Assembly (NCBI GenBank): GCA_902476875.1
Contig: CABSFC010000006.1
Span: forward strand, 1-53,513
Length of the DNA: 53,513 nucleotides
Origin: an uncultured Oscillibacter sp.
GTDB lineage: Bacteria > Bacillota > Clostridia > Oscillospirales > Oscillospiraceae
Reading direction: 5' to 3'
The notes below the pieces were generated by a model. It saw only the letters and a program-made list of their open reading frames with translations. It ran no database searches and had not been told where the DNA came from. Below, in pieces: positions 26,406 through 34,573 of the stretch (the stretch's first letter is position 1; the number at the start of each line of letters is the position of its first letter). The translations under genes were made by a program, and so were the position numbers.

Positions 26406-27461
26406 ATGGAGACCTTACATACAGCCCGCCCCCCTCGCTTCCGGGGGCCCCGGATCGCCGTCATCGGCGGCGGCCACGGCCTGTCCAACATGCTGCGGGG
26501 GCTGAAGCAATACACGGAGAACCTGGCCGCCATCGTCACGGTGGCGGACGACGGCGGCGGCTCCGGCATGCTGCGCCAGGACCTGGGGATGCCGCCCCCC
26601 GGCGACATCCGCAACTGCCTGACGGCCCTGGCCAACACGGAGCCGCTGATGAACCAGCTGATGGACTACCGCTTCACCGAGGGGTCCCTGGCGGGCCAGA
26701 GCTTCGGCAACCTGTTCCTGGCGGCGCTGAACGGCATCTCGCCGTCCTTCGACGCGGCTGTGCGCCGCATGAGCGAGGTCCTGGCCATCACGGGCCGGGT
26801 GCTGCCGGTGACCACGGCGGACGTGCAGCTGGAGGCGGAGTTTGAAAACGGCGCCACCGTGGTGGGGGAGTCCAAGATCTTCTACTGCAAGAAGCAGGAG
26901 GACTGCCGCATCCGCCGGGTACGGCTGATTCCCGAGTACCCCAAGGCCCTGCCGGAGGCCCTGGCCGCCATCCGGGACGCGGACATGATCGTCCTGGGTC
27001 CCGGCAGCCTGTACACCAGCATCATCCCCAACCTGCTGGTGGACGGCATCGTGGAGGCCATCCAGGCCTCCGCCGCGTTGAAGGTCTACGTCTGCAACGT
27101 CATGACCCAGGAGGGGGAGACGGAGGGCTATACCGTTTCCGACCACATCGCGGCGCTGTTCCACCACTCGGCCCAGGGGCTGTTCGACCTGTGCCTGGCC
27201 AATTCCTCGCCCATCCCCAAGAGCGTTGCCGCCCGGTATGCGGAGGAGGACGCGGAGCCGCTGCTGGCGGATGAAAAGCTCTGCCGCCAGCTGGGGGTGG
27301 AGGTGGTCAGCCGCCCCGTCGCCACGGTGCAGGACGGATACGTCCGCCACCATCCGGACCACCTGGCCCGGGAGCTGATCCTGCTCCACGCGGAGCGGAG
27401 CGTCCGCATCGCGGCCGGGAAGCCCGGGGACGACGTCTACCGGGTGGAGCGGAAGAGATAG
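26406..27461 (+). CDS. yvcK: YvcK/gluconeogenesis factor (CofD-like)
   Basis: UDP-sugar-binding regulator needed for growth on gluconeogenic carbon and for correct cell wall synthesis in Bacillus. Visible: GGGHGLSNMLRGLK at the N-terminus, TVADDGGGSGMLRQDLGM, PPGDIRNCL, and GPGSLYTSIIPNLLV. 351 residues, somewhat longer at the start than usual because of METLHTARPPRFRGP. It may act with RapZ and MurB in precursor supply. Confidence 0.94.
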   Translation: METLHTARPPRFRGPRIAVIGGGHGLSNMLRGLKQYTENLAAIVTVADDGGGSGMLRQDLGMPPPGDIRNCLTALANTEPLMNQLMDYRFTEGSLAGQSFGNLFLAALNGISPSFDAAVRRMSEVLAITGRVLPVTTADVQLEAEFENGATVVGESKIFYCKKQEDCRIRRVRLIPEYPKALPEALAAIRDADMIVLGPGSLYTSIIPNLLVDGIVEAIQASAALKVYVCNVMTQEGETEGYTVSDHIAALFHHSAQGLFDLCLANSSPIPKSVAARYAEEDAEPLLADEKLCRQLGVEVVSRPVATVQDGYVRHHPDHLARELILLHAERSVRIAAGKPGDDVYRVERKR

Positions 27462-27470
27462 GAGTAATCG

Positions 27471-28370
27471 ATGTCTTTTTCCTTTGACACGAAAAATGAG
27501 CTGTGCCGTCTGCCGGTGCAGAAGCTTTGCTGCGCCCGGGCGGAGGCCTACGGTATCCTGCTGTACTGCAACACGTTCAGCTCCACGGAGGTCCGCGTCA
27601 TCACGGAGAACCCCAACTTTGCCGCGCGTCTGCCCAAGCTGTTCAAGCGGGCGTTTAACCTGCAGTTCGACCGCCAGCCGGAGCCGGAGGCTCCGGGGAA
27701 GCGGGTCTTCCAGATCACGGAGCGGAAAAAGCTGGACCATATCATCAATCTGCTGGGGTACGATCCCCGGCAGAACCTGGTGCTGCACATCAACTTCGGA
27801 TTACTGGAGGAGGACTGCTGTCGGGCGTCCTTCCTGCGGGGCGTGTTCTTCGCCGGGGGCAGCATCACGGATCCGCTGAAGCGGTACCATTTGGAGCTGA
27901 CCACCTCCCACCTTCAGGCCAACCGGGAGCTGGAGGCGCTGCTGCGGGAGTGCGGCTATCCGCCCAAGAGCCTCAGCCGGAACGGCAGCTTCATTACGTA
28001 TTTCAAGCAGAGCGACCAGATCGAGGACTTCCTCACCCTGATCGGCGCCCCGGTGGCGGCTATGAAGATCATGTCCGCCAAGCTGGAAAAGGACCTGCGC
28101 AACAGCGTGAACCGGCGGCTGAACTGCGACAGCGCCAACCTGGACAAGACGGTGGAGGCCGCCCAGGAGCAACTGGAGGGCATCCGAAAGCTCCAAGCGG
28201 CGGGCCTTTTGGAGCAACTGCCGGACAAGCTGCAGCTGACGGCGGCCCTCCGGCTGGAGAACCCGGAGCTGACGCTGTCGGAACTGGCGGAGGAATTTGA
28301 CCCGCCGGTGACAAAATCCTGCCTGAACCATCGGATGCGAAAGCTGATGGAGCTGGCGAGAGGACTGTAA
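27471..28370 (+). CDS. whiA: DNA-binding protein WhiA
   Basis: Sporulation/division regulator with a LAGLIDADG-type N-terminal fold (residues about 20-200, with FLRGVFFAGGSITDP) and a C-terminal helix-turn-helix (LTLSELAEEFDPPVTKSCLNHRMRKL). In Bacillus it affects chromosome segregation and division; in Streptomyces it controls sporulation. 299 residues. Last of the rapZ-yvcK-whiA trio, 9 bases after yvcK. Confidence 0.95.
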   Translation: MSFSFDTKNELCRLPVQKLCCARAEAYGILLYCNTFSSTEVRVITENPNFAARLPKLFKRAFNLQFDRQPEPEAPGKRVFQITERKKLDHIINLLGYDPRQNLVLHINFGLLEEDCCRASFLRGVFFAGGSITDPLKRYHLELTTSHLQANRELEALLRECGYPPKSLSRNGSFITYFKQSDQIEDFLTLIGAPVAAMKIMSAKLEKDLRNSVNRRLNCDSANLDKTVEAAQEQLEGIRKLQAAGLLEQLPDKLQLTAALRLENPELTLSELAEEFDPPVTKSCLNHRMRKLMELARGL

Positions 28371-28402
28371 AGGAAAAGTACAATATAAAAGGAGCGCGTA
28401 TC

Positions 28403-28843
28403 ATGAATCGTTTTGAAATGGCCAACGCCTATCACAAGCGGGGCTTCAACTGCTGCCAGAGCGTCCTGGCGGCGTTTTCCGACCTGACCGGCCTGAGTGA
28501 ACGGGCCAGCTTCGACATCGGCGGCGGCTTCGGCGGCGGCGCGGGCACGGGGGAGCTGTGCGGCGCCATCAGCGGCGCCGTTATGACTCTGGGGATGCTG
28601 ACGCCGGTGGACCCCGCCGACCCCGTGGGCAGTAAGAAGCGCTCGGTGGCGCTGTCCAGGGAGCTCCAAAAGCGCTTTTCCGAGAAGTTTGGTGCCCTGC
28701 GGTGTCAGGACCTGCTGAAGAACAAATTTACCCCGGACGATACCACCCCCGCCGCCAAGTCCATGGGCCTGACGGGCCACTGCGATATCATGATCGTCAC
28801 GGCGGTGGAGATCGTGGAGGAGATGCTGGCGGAGCGGGGCTGA
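28403..28843 (+). CDS. C_GCAxxG_C_C family (putative redox) protein
   Basis: 146 residues with the family cysteines in GFNCCQSVLAAF, GTGELCGAISGAVMTLG, RCQDLL and GHCDIMI. The family is thought to bind a redox cofactor through these cysteines, but the function is unknown. The canonical GCA is ELCGA here. It has an AAAGGAGCG ribosome site and follows whiA by 32 bases, with TATAAA-like sequence between. Confidence 0.85.
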   Translation: MNRFEMANAYHKRGFNCCQSVLAAFSDLTGLSERASFDIGGGFGGGAGTGELCGAISGAVMTLGMLTPVDPADPVGSKKRSVALSRELQKRFSEKFGALRCQDLLKNKFTPDDTTPAAKSMGLTGHCDIMIVTAVEIVEEMLAERG

Positions 28844-28865
28844 ACACGGCAAAAGGAGGAGAACA

Positions 28866-29150
28866 ATGGATTGTTTTCGCGCGGCGCGGATCGGCAACGG
28901 TCTGATATTAGCCGGCTTATTCGGCGTGTGGCCCTTCGGATTGCTGCTGCGATGGACTACGGGAGATGGCCGCATAGCGGGGGTGATCTGTATGGGATTG
29001 TTGATTTGCCTCGTGTTATGCGGCGCAAATGTCAATAAAAAGTGGGCTGTGTGTCCCCGCTGCGGGGAACAGTTGATGTCTCCTGGGAGCCGTATGGCGA
29101 AAGTTCCGAATTTTTGCCCAAATTGCGGAGAGCAGCTCAGAGAAGAGTAA
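28866..29150 (+). CDS. Small membrane protein with zinc ribbon
   Basis: 94 residues. Two hydrophobic helices at about residues 11-29 and 36-52 are followed by a zinc ribbon, CPRCGEQL and CPNCGEQL about 20 residues apart. AAAGGAGGAG lies before the ATG. Base composition is noticeably less GC-rich than in flanking genes. No family assigned; such proteins often anchor to other membrane partners through the ribbon. Confidence 0.75.
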   Translation: MDCFRAARIGNGLILAGLFGVWPFGLLLRWTTGDGRIAGVICMGLLICLVLCGANVNKKWAVCPRCGEQLMSPGSRMAKVPNFCPNCGEQLREE

Positions 29151-29169
29151 GAGAGTAGAGGTGTGGCTT

Positions 29170-29697
29170 ATGGCGCGTATGTACACCTTTCGCAGTTTCT
29201 TGCCGCCAGAGGAGGTCAAAACGCTCCTGGGGGAAAAAATCGCCCGACGGGAGCAGACGGAAAAACAGGAGGAAACGGTCTCGGTCTGGTGGAAGGGAAC
29301 ATCTTTCATGATTTCCAGAGTTGCCAAATACCACTATACCCCGGAAGACGGATTTGTCCGGTACGGACTGGTATGGAGGACGGGGTATTGGACAGGTATC
29401 ACTTGGGGAGCCAGATTCCATGGATGTTTGCGGCCAGGGAAGAATGGTGGCAGCGTTTTGGAGGGGAGATTTCGCCTGCCAATAGAGCTGAGGGGGATAT
29501 TGGTGATCCTTTTTCTGCTTACAGCCATCTCTTTGAATTTTACGCCCAAAAGTACAGAGTTATTTGGATTTTCATTGGTTGCGGGACTGATAATAGCTGT
29601 AAATCTGTTGCGGAAATCCTGGAAGACAGAGACCCAGGCGGGGCCGCAGCGCATTTTATCCCTTCTGCGGGAATATTTTGAGGAAGTTGAGGAGTAG
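29170..29697 (+). CDS. Hypothetical membrane protein
   Basis: About 175 residues: a charged N-terminal half (EEVKTLLGEKIARREQTEKQ) without membrane segments, a Trp-rich middle, then two hydrophobic helices at about 106-124 and 132-145 and a charged tail. Start taken as the ATG at 29170 (MARMYTFRSFLPP), seven bases after AGAGGTG; a GTG at 29161 is possible. It forms a small less GC-rich unit with the zinc-ribbon gene 19 bases upstream. No family recognised. Confidence 0.65.
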   Translation: MARMYTFRSFLPPEEVKTLLGEKIARREQTEKQEETVSVWWKGTSFMISRVAKYHYTPEDGFVRYGLVWRTGYWTGITWGARFHGCLRPGKNGGSVLEGRFRLPIELRGILVILFLLTAISLNFTPKSTELFGFSLVAGLIIAVNLLRKSWKTETQAGPQRILSLLREYFEEVEE

Positions 29698-29700
29698 CCC

Positions 29701-32700
29701 ATGTCCTTTGTCCATTTACATGTCCATACGGAGTTCAGCCTGCTGGACGGCGCGTGCCGCATCCGGGACCTGCCCAGGATCATTAAGGAGATGGGGCAGG
29801 ACGCCTGCGCCATTACGGACCACGGCGTCATGTACGGCGCCGTGGATTTCTACCGCGCCTGTAAGGCGGAGGGGATCAAGCCCATCATCGGCTGCGAGGT
29901 CTATGTGACGCCCAAGGGCCGCTCCCGGTTTGAAAAGGTCCATGAGTTCGACGCCGAGAGCCGCCATCTGGTGCTGCTGTGCGAAAATGAGGAGGGCTAC
30001 CGCAACCTCTCCTACATGGTCTCCATGGCCTGGACGGAGGGCTTTTATATCAAGCCCCGCATTGACTTGGCGTTGCTGAAGGAGCACAGCAAGGGGCTGA
30101 TCGCCCTGTCCGCGTGCCTTGCCGGCGAGATCCCCCGGATGCTGCGGAACGGGGAGTACGAGAACGCGAAAAACTACGCCCTGCAAATGAGCGGGATCTT
30201 CGGCCCGGACCATTTTTACCTGGAGCTTCAGGACCACGGCATCCGGGACCAGGCCGTCGTCAACCGCCACCTGCTGCGCATCCACCAGGAGACGGGCCTG
30301 CCCCTGGTGTGCACCAATGACGCGCACTACCTCCGCAAGGAGGACGCCGAGGCCCACGACGTGCTGCTGTGCATCCAGACCGGCAAGACCATCGACGACG
30401 AGAACCGGATGCGCTATGAGCCCCGGAATTTCTATCTGCGCAGCGAGGCGGAGATGGCGGAATTGTTCCAGGGCTATGAGGGCGCTATGGAAAACACCGC
30501 GAAGATCGCGGAGATGTGCGATTTGGAATTTACCTTCGGCAAGTACCACCTGCCGGAATTCCAGCTGCCACCGGGATATGACAGCTTCTCCTACCTGAAG
30601 AAGCTGTGCGACGAGGGCTACCGGGAACGCTACGGAGACGACGACCGGCACCGGGGCCAGCTCCAGTATGAGCAGGACATGATCGAGAAGATGGGCTTCA
30701 CGGACTACTTCCTGATCGTCTCCGACTTCGTGCGCTACGCCAAGAGCGTGGGCATCCCCGTGGGGCCGGGCCGCGGCAGCGCGGCGGGGTCCATGGTCAG
30801 CTACTGTTTGCATATCACGGACATCGATCCCATGAAGTACAGCCTGTACTTCGAGCGCTTTTTGAACCCGGAGCGGGTTAGCATGCCGGATATCGACATG
30901 GACTTCGGCGACACCCGCCGGGGCGAGGTGGTGGACTACGTCCGCCGGAAGTACGGCGACGACCACGTGGCTCAGATCGTCACCTTCGGCACCATGTCCG
31001 CCCGGGCCGTCATCCGGGACGTGGGCCGGGTCATGAACATGCCCTACGCCGATGTGGACGTCATCGCCAAGCAGGTGCCCAACACCCCGCACATCACCCT
31101 GGACGACGCATTGCGGCTCTCCAAGCCCCTCAGCGACTCCTATGACAACGATGAGCAGGTGCGCAGGCTCATTGACACCGCCAGGGCTCTGGAGGGAATG
31201 CCCCGCCACGCCTCCACCCACGCCGCCGGCGTGGTCATTACCAAGCGGCCGGTCTATGAGTACGTGCCCCTGGCGAAGAACGACGACGCGGTGGTCTGCC
31301 AGTACGTCATGACGACGCTGGAGGAGCTGGGCCTTTTGAAGATGGACTTCCTGGGGCTCCGGAACCTGACAGTGCTGGACGACGCGGTGAAGATGCTCCA
31401 GGAGCATCAGCCGGACTTCCGGCTGGAGGACATTCCGGAGGACGACCCGGAGACCTATGATATGATCGCCCGGGGCCAGACCAGCGGTGTGTTCCAGATG
31501 GAGTCCAGCGGCATGACCGGCGTGTGCGTGGGACTGAAGCCCCAGAACATTGAGGACATCACCGCCATCATCGCCCTGTACCGCCCCGGCCCCATGGACT
31601 CCATCCCCCGGTTCGTCGCCTGCAAGCACGACCCCAAGCTCATCAAATACCGCCACCCGTCCCTGGAGCCCATCCTGTCCGTCACTTACGGCTGCATCGT
31701 CTATCAGGAGCAGGTCATCCAGATCTTCCAGCAGCTGGCGGGGTACTCCCTGGGCCAGGCGGACATGGTGCGCCGGGCCATCTCCAAGAAAAAGGCTGCC
31801 CAGATCCAGAAGGAAAAGGACGCGTTCATCCACGGTGACAAGGAAAGAGGCATTATAGGCTGCGTGGCCAATGGTATCCCGGAGGCCACGGCGGAGGCCA
31901 TCTACCAGGAGATTTACGACTTTGCCAACTACGCCTTCAACAAGGCCCACGCCGTCTCCTACGCGGTGGTGGCCTACCAGACGGCCTACTTCAAGTGCCA
32001 CTACACCCGGGAGTACATGGCGGCGCTGCTGACCAGCGTGCTGGACAACTCCGACAAGGTGGCGGGCTATATCAACGAGTGCAAGGACTGCGGCATCGCC
32101 CTGCTGCCGCCGGATATCAATCGCTCCTCCGACCGCTTCACCGTGGAGGAGGGGGGCATCCGCTTTGGACTGGTCGCCATCAAGAACATCGGCCGGGGCT
32201 TTATCCAGGCTGTCATGCGTGAGCGGGAGAACACTCCTTTCACGTCCCTGAACGACTTTTGCAGCCGGATGACCGGCAGTGACATGAACAAGCGGGCGGT
32301 GGAGAACCTGATCTGCTCCGGCGCTTTCGACTGTTTCGGCGCCCGCCGCTCCCAGCTGATTCAGGTCTATGAGAAGGTCATGGACTCCGTGGCCGCCCAG
32401 CAGCGGCAGAACCTGGAGGGACAGATGGACTTTTTCTCCATGGCGACGGGTAATCATGGCAGTGCAATGTCTATGAAGGAAATACCCTTGCCGGATATTC
32501 CGGAGTACACCGCCCAGGAACTCATGACCATGGAGAAAGCCACCACGGGCCTCTATCTCTCCGGCCACCCCATGGACGCCTACCGGGACACGCTGCGGAA
32601 GCTGAACGCTCCTACCATCGGTTCCATTCTGGAGGACTTCGCCCAGGAGGGCGGTCCCACCCGGTTCGCCGACGGCCAGCGCGTCACCATCGCCGGCGTG

Positions 32701-33195
32701 GTTACCTCCAGCAAGACCAAGACCACCAAGAACAACAGCCTGATGGCCTATGTGATGGTGGAGGACGACACCGCCTCCATAGAGCTGCTGTGCTTCTCCC
32801 GGGTGCTGGACACCTGCGGCGCCTACCTGAAGGAGAACCAGGCGGTGGTGGTGAAGGGTCGGCTGTCCGTCCGGGACGAGAAAGCCCCCCAGATCATGTG
32901 CGATTCCGCCTATCCGCTGTCCACGGTGGAGGGGGGCCTGCCGCCCCAACCCGCGCCCCGGCAGAAGAACGGAAAACTGGTGGAGGGCGGCACCCTCTAT
33001 TTGAAATTCCCCAGTATCGGCCACCCGGCGGTGCGGCATATGAAGCTGGTGTTCAGCATGTTCCCCGGCACCACCCCGGTGAAGATGGTCATGGCGGACA
33101 CCCGGAAGGTCTACGGCAGCGCTGTCCTGCTCCACAAGGCCCTGGTGGAGGAGGCAAAGGAGACCCTGGGGACAGAAAACGTTGTGGTGAAATAA
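29701..33195 (+). CDS. dnaE: DNA polymerase III alpha subunit, DnaE type
   Basis: Second replicative polymerase of Firmicutes, used to extend lagging-strand primers before PolC takes over. PHP domain from FVHLHVHTEFSLLDGA at the start, catalytic aspartates in PDIDMDFGDTRRGEV at about 396-410, tandem HhH, and an OB fold near the C-terminus (TIAGVVTSSKTKTTKN). No exonuclease insertion. 1164 residues. Starts 3 bases after the membrane ORF upstream. Confidence 0.97.
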   Translation: MSFVHLHVHTEFSLLDGACRIRDLPRIIKEMGQDACAITDHGVMYGAVDFYRACKAEGIKPIIGCEVYVTPKGRSRFEKVHEFDAESRHLVLLCENEEGYRNLSYMVSMAWTEGFYIKPRIDLALLKEHSKGLIALSACLAGEIPRMLRNGEYENAKNYALQMSGIFGPDHFYLELQDHGIRDQAVVNRHLLRIHQETGLPLVCTNDAHYLRKEDAEAHDVLLCIQTGKTIDDENRMRYEPRNFYLRSEAEMAELFQGYEGAMENTAKIAEMCDLEFTFGKYHLPEFQLPPGYDSFSYLKKLCDEGYRERYGDDDRHRGQLQYEQDMIEKMGFTDYFLIVSDFVRYAKSVGIPVGPGRGSAAGSMVSYCLHITDIDPMKYSLYFERFLNPERVSMPDIDMDFGDTRRGEVVDYVRRKYGDDHVAQIVTFGTMSARAVIRDVGRVMNMPYADVDVIAKQVPNTPHITLDDALRLSKPLSDSYDNDEQVRRLIDTARALEGMPRHASTHAAGVVITKRPVYEYVPLAKNDDAVVCQYVMTTLEELGLLKMDFLGLRNLTVLDDAVKMLQEHQPDFRLEDIPEDDPETYDMIARGQTSGVFQMESSGMTGVCVGLKPQNIEDITAIIALYRPGPMDSIPRFVACKHDPKLIKYRHPSLEPILSVTYGCIVYQEQVIQIFQQLAGYSLGQADMVRRAISKKKAAQIQKEKDAFIHGDKERGIIGCVANGIPEATAEAIYQEIYDFANYAFNKAHAVSYAVVAYQTAYFKCHYTREYMAALLTSVLDNSDKVAGYINECKDCGIALLPPDINRSSDRFTVEEGGIRFGLVAIKNIGRGFIQAVMRERENTPFTSLNDFCSRMTGSDMNKRAVENLICSGAFDCFGARRSQLIQVYEKVMDSVAAQQRQNLEGQMDFFSMATGNHGSAMSMKEIPLPDIPEYTAQELMTMEKATTGLYLSGHPMDAYRDTLRKLNAPTIGSILEDFAQEGGPTRFADGQRVTIAGVVTSSKTKTTKNNSLMAYVMVEDDTASIELLCFSRVLDTCGAYLKENQAVVVKGRLSVRDEKAPQIMCDSAYPLSTVEGGLPPQPAPRQKNGKLVEGGTLYLKFPSIGHPAVRHMKLVFSMFPGTTPVKMVMADTRKVYGSAVLLHKALVEEAKETLGTENVVVK

Positions 33196-33224
33196 GAACG
33201 ATGTCCCGGCAGCACTTGCTTTTC

Positions 33225-33278
33225 AGATAGAAGATACTGTTTTTAGAAAAGGCAATATCTTCTATCTCATATCTTCTA
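33225..33278. repeat. Three copies of 9-mer TAGAAGATA (one inverted, two direct)
   Basis: AGATAGAAGATA at 33225-33236 and its exact reverse complement TATCTTCTATCT at 33256-33267 make a 12-bp inverted repeat with a 19-base gap; TATCTTCTA recurs at 33270-33278. Copy starts are 28 and 14 bases apart. No T run follows, so it is not an obvious terminator of dnaE; an operator for the gene at 33290, or a relic end of a mobile element, are the alternatives. Confidence 0.7.
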
Positions 33279-33289
33279 GAGGTGTGAAC

Positions 33290-33457
33290 ATGAGAATCAA
33301 GCGATATGATACAGTCAGGCTGAAAGATGGGAGAAAGGCGACCATCGTGGAGATTCTAACCGATACTGTGTTTATTGCCGACGTTGGCGATGGCCCGGAA
33401 AACTGGGACACGATTGATATTACCCTTGATATGGTTGATGATGTGATACGTGGGTGA
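33290..33457 (+). CDS. Small phage-associated protein, unknown
   Basis: 55 residues (MRIKRYDTVRLKDGRKATIV..., ending in DVIRG), with a strongly acidic second half and a small beta-barrel-like pattern. The ATG follows AGAGGTGTGAAC. The codons are AT-rich compared with dnaE, and the next gene is a phage tail-type gene, so the pair looks horizontally acquired. Similar small proteins occur next to phage structural genes; exact role unknown. Confidence 0.65.
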   Translation: MRIKRYDTVRLKDGRKATIVEILTDTVFIADVGDGPENWDTIDITLDMVDDVIRG

Positions 33458-33463
33458 AAAAGC

Positions 33464-33832
33464 ATGGCGGACAACAAAACGATTCAGATTGATTTTTCTG
33501 ATAACAGCGGCATGGTGCTGGAAGAGCTTCGGGCAGCGTGTTTGCGAGCGTTAGAGACCTGTGGGCTGGCGGGAGAGCGGTTTGCAAAAGAACTTGTCCC
33601 AAGCCCTGGAAAAACGGGAACAGGGGCGCTGCGAAGCAGCATCACCCATCAAGTAGACGAAGGGGAACCGGCTGTGTACATAGGTACAAATTCCGAGTAT
33701 GCCGCCTACGTTGAATTGGGCGCCGGCCAGTATTATCCGGACGGCAGGCCCACGCCGTGGGTGTACCAGGACGCAAAGGGCAAATGGCATTTTACCCACG
33801 GCCAACTGTTACAAATTCCGCGCAGACAGTGA
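33464..33832 (+). CDS. HK97 gp10-like phage tail component, orphan
   Basis: 122 residues. The middle, GTGALRSSITHQVDEG followed by AVYIGTNSEYAAYVELGAG, is the typical core of HK97-gp10-type minor tail/neck proteins. These normally continue into a Q-P-F-L-R-P-A segment after a THGQ-like stretch; here the protein ends shortly after FTHGQ with LLQIPRRQ, so the C-terminus is shortened or altered. No other tail, capsid or integrase gene is nearby. Likely a prophage remnant or domesticated gene. Confidence 0.75.
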   Translation: MADNKTIQIDFSDNSGMVLEELRAACLRALETCGLAGERFAKELVPSPGKTGTGALRSSITHQVDEGEPAVYIGTNSEYAAYVELGAGQYYPDGRPTPWVYQDAKGKWHFTHGQLLQIPRRQ

Positions 33833-33833
33833 A

Positions 33834-33864
33834 AAAAGCCCGCCCCATACGGGGCGGGCTTTTC
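33834..33864. terminator. Bidirectional terminator
   Basis: AAAAGCCCGCCCC-ATAC-GGGGCGGGCTTTT; A-rich left and T-rich right arms, between the gp10-like gene and the convergent DUF4364 gene. Confidence 0.9.
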
Positions 33865-33865
33865 A

Positions 33866-34414
33866 TCACTTTTCGCTCTTTCCGCGCTCGCCGTCGTCCA
33901 GCAGGACGTTCATGATCTGGCTGTAAATGCGCTCTGGGCTCTGGCGGAAACGGCTTTCCAGCACCTTGGTCATGTCTTCCCGGGCCACCATCAGCTTCAA
34001 ATCCATGACGCTGCCCATGTCATCGTCCAGGCTGAGCCGCACCGTGTAGGTCCCGTTGGGCCGCTTCTCGGTGGAGGCCTTCACCTGGCTCTTCCGGCGG
34101 AGCTTGCGGTTCCAGACCGTCAGGTTTTTGTCGCACCGCAGCCGCACGGAGTAGGGGAGGCTGGACTCGCATATCTGGCTGTTCCGCAGACCCTTGTCCG
34201 TGATGGCGTACAGCCCGTCGCCGGACAGCGTCAGGTGCCCGGTCTTCACCAGGTCGTTGAGACACTCGGAGAAGTCGAAGTAGTCGATGGCGTCGTCGCA
34301 CATCGTCAGGTCCAGCACGGTGTCAAAGGGGATCGGCTCGATGACCCGGGCGGCGATGTACAGGATCAAAAACTTGATCTCCAGCTTATCATGAATAAAT
34401 CCACGGCCCGCCAT
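33866..34414 (-). CDS. DUF4364 family protein (winged-helix-like regulator)
   Basis: 182 residues. The N-terminal 80 residues (KLEIKFLILYIAARVIEPI, then FDFSECLNDLVKTGHLTL and YAITDKGLRN) form the winged-helix-like part of DUF4364, and the rest is beta-rich. The family is widespread in Clostridia and presumed regulatory; no target is known. TGGAGGTG lies before the ATG at 34414. Confidence 0.85.
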   Translation of the reverse strand: MAGRGFIHDKLEIKFLILYIAARVIEPIPFDTVLDLTMCDDAIDYFDFSECLNDLVKTGHLTLSGDGLYAITDKGLRNSQICESSLPYSVRLRCDKNLTVWNRKLRRKSQVKASTEKRPNGTYTVRLSLDDDMGSVMDLKLMVAREDMTKVLESRFRQSPERIYSQIMNVLLDDGERGKSEK

Positions 34415-34511
34415 GGGCAACACCTCCACATATTGTTCTGTATTCAAATACAGTATACCGCATCTGGTGGCCGTTTGTATAGACCAAAATCGAAATTTGG
34501 CGGATTTTGCC

Positions 34512-34540
34512 TTGACGGGACCTGCCTGTATTGGTATCAT
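34512..34540 (+). promoter_or_regulatory. Promoter of the DUF3048 lipoprotein gene
   Basis: TTGACG-N17-TATCAT, 33 bases before the start codon. Confidence 0.65.
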
Positions 34541-34573
34541 GAGGTTAACCATAATGAGAGAGGCGGCGACCCC

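Noticed and set aside
29716..33135. Very long minus-strand open frame opposite dnaE
   Set aside because: Same effect of codon bias; dnaE is intact on the plus strand.
33225..33267. 12-bp inverted repeat as a dnaE terminator
   Set aside because: AT-rich stem with a 19-base loop and no T run after it.
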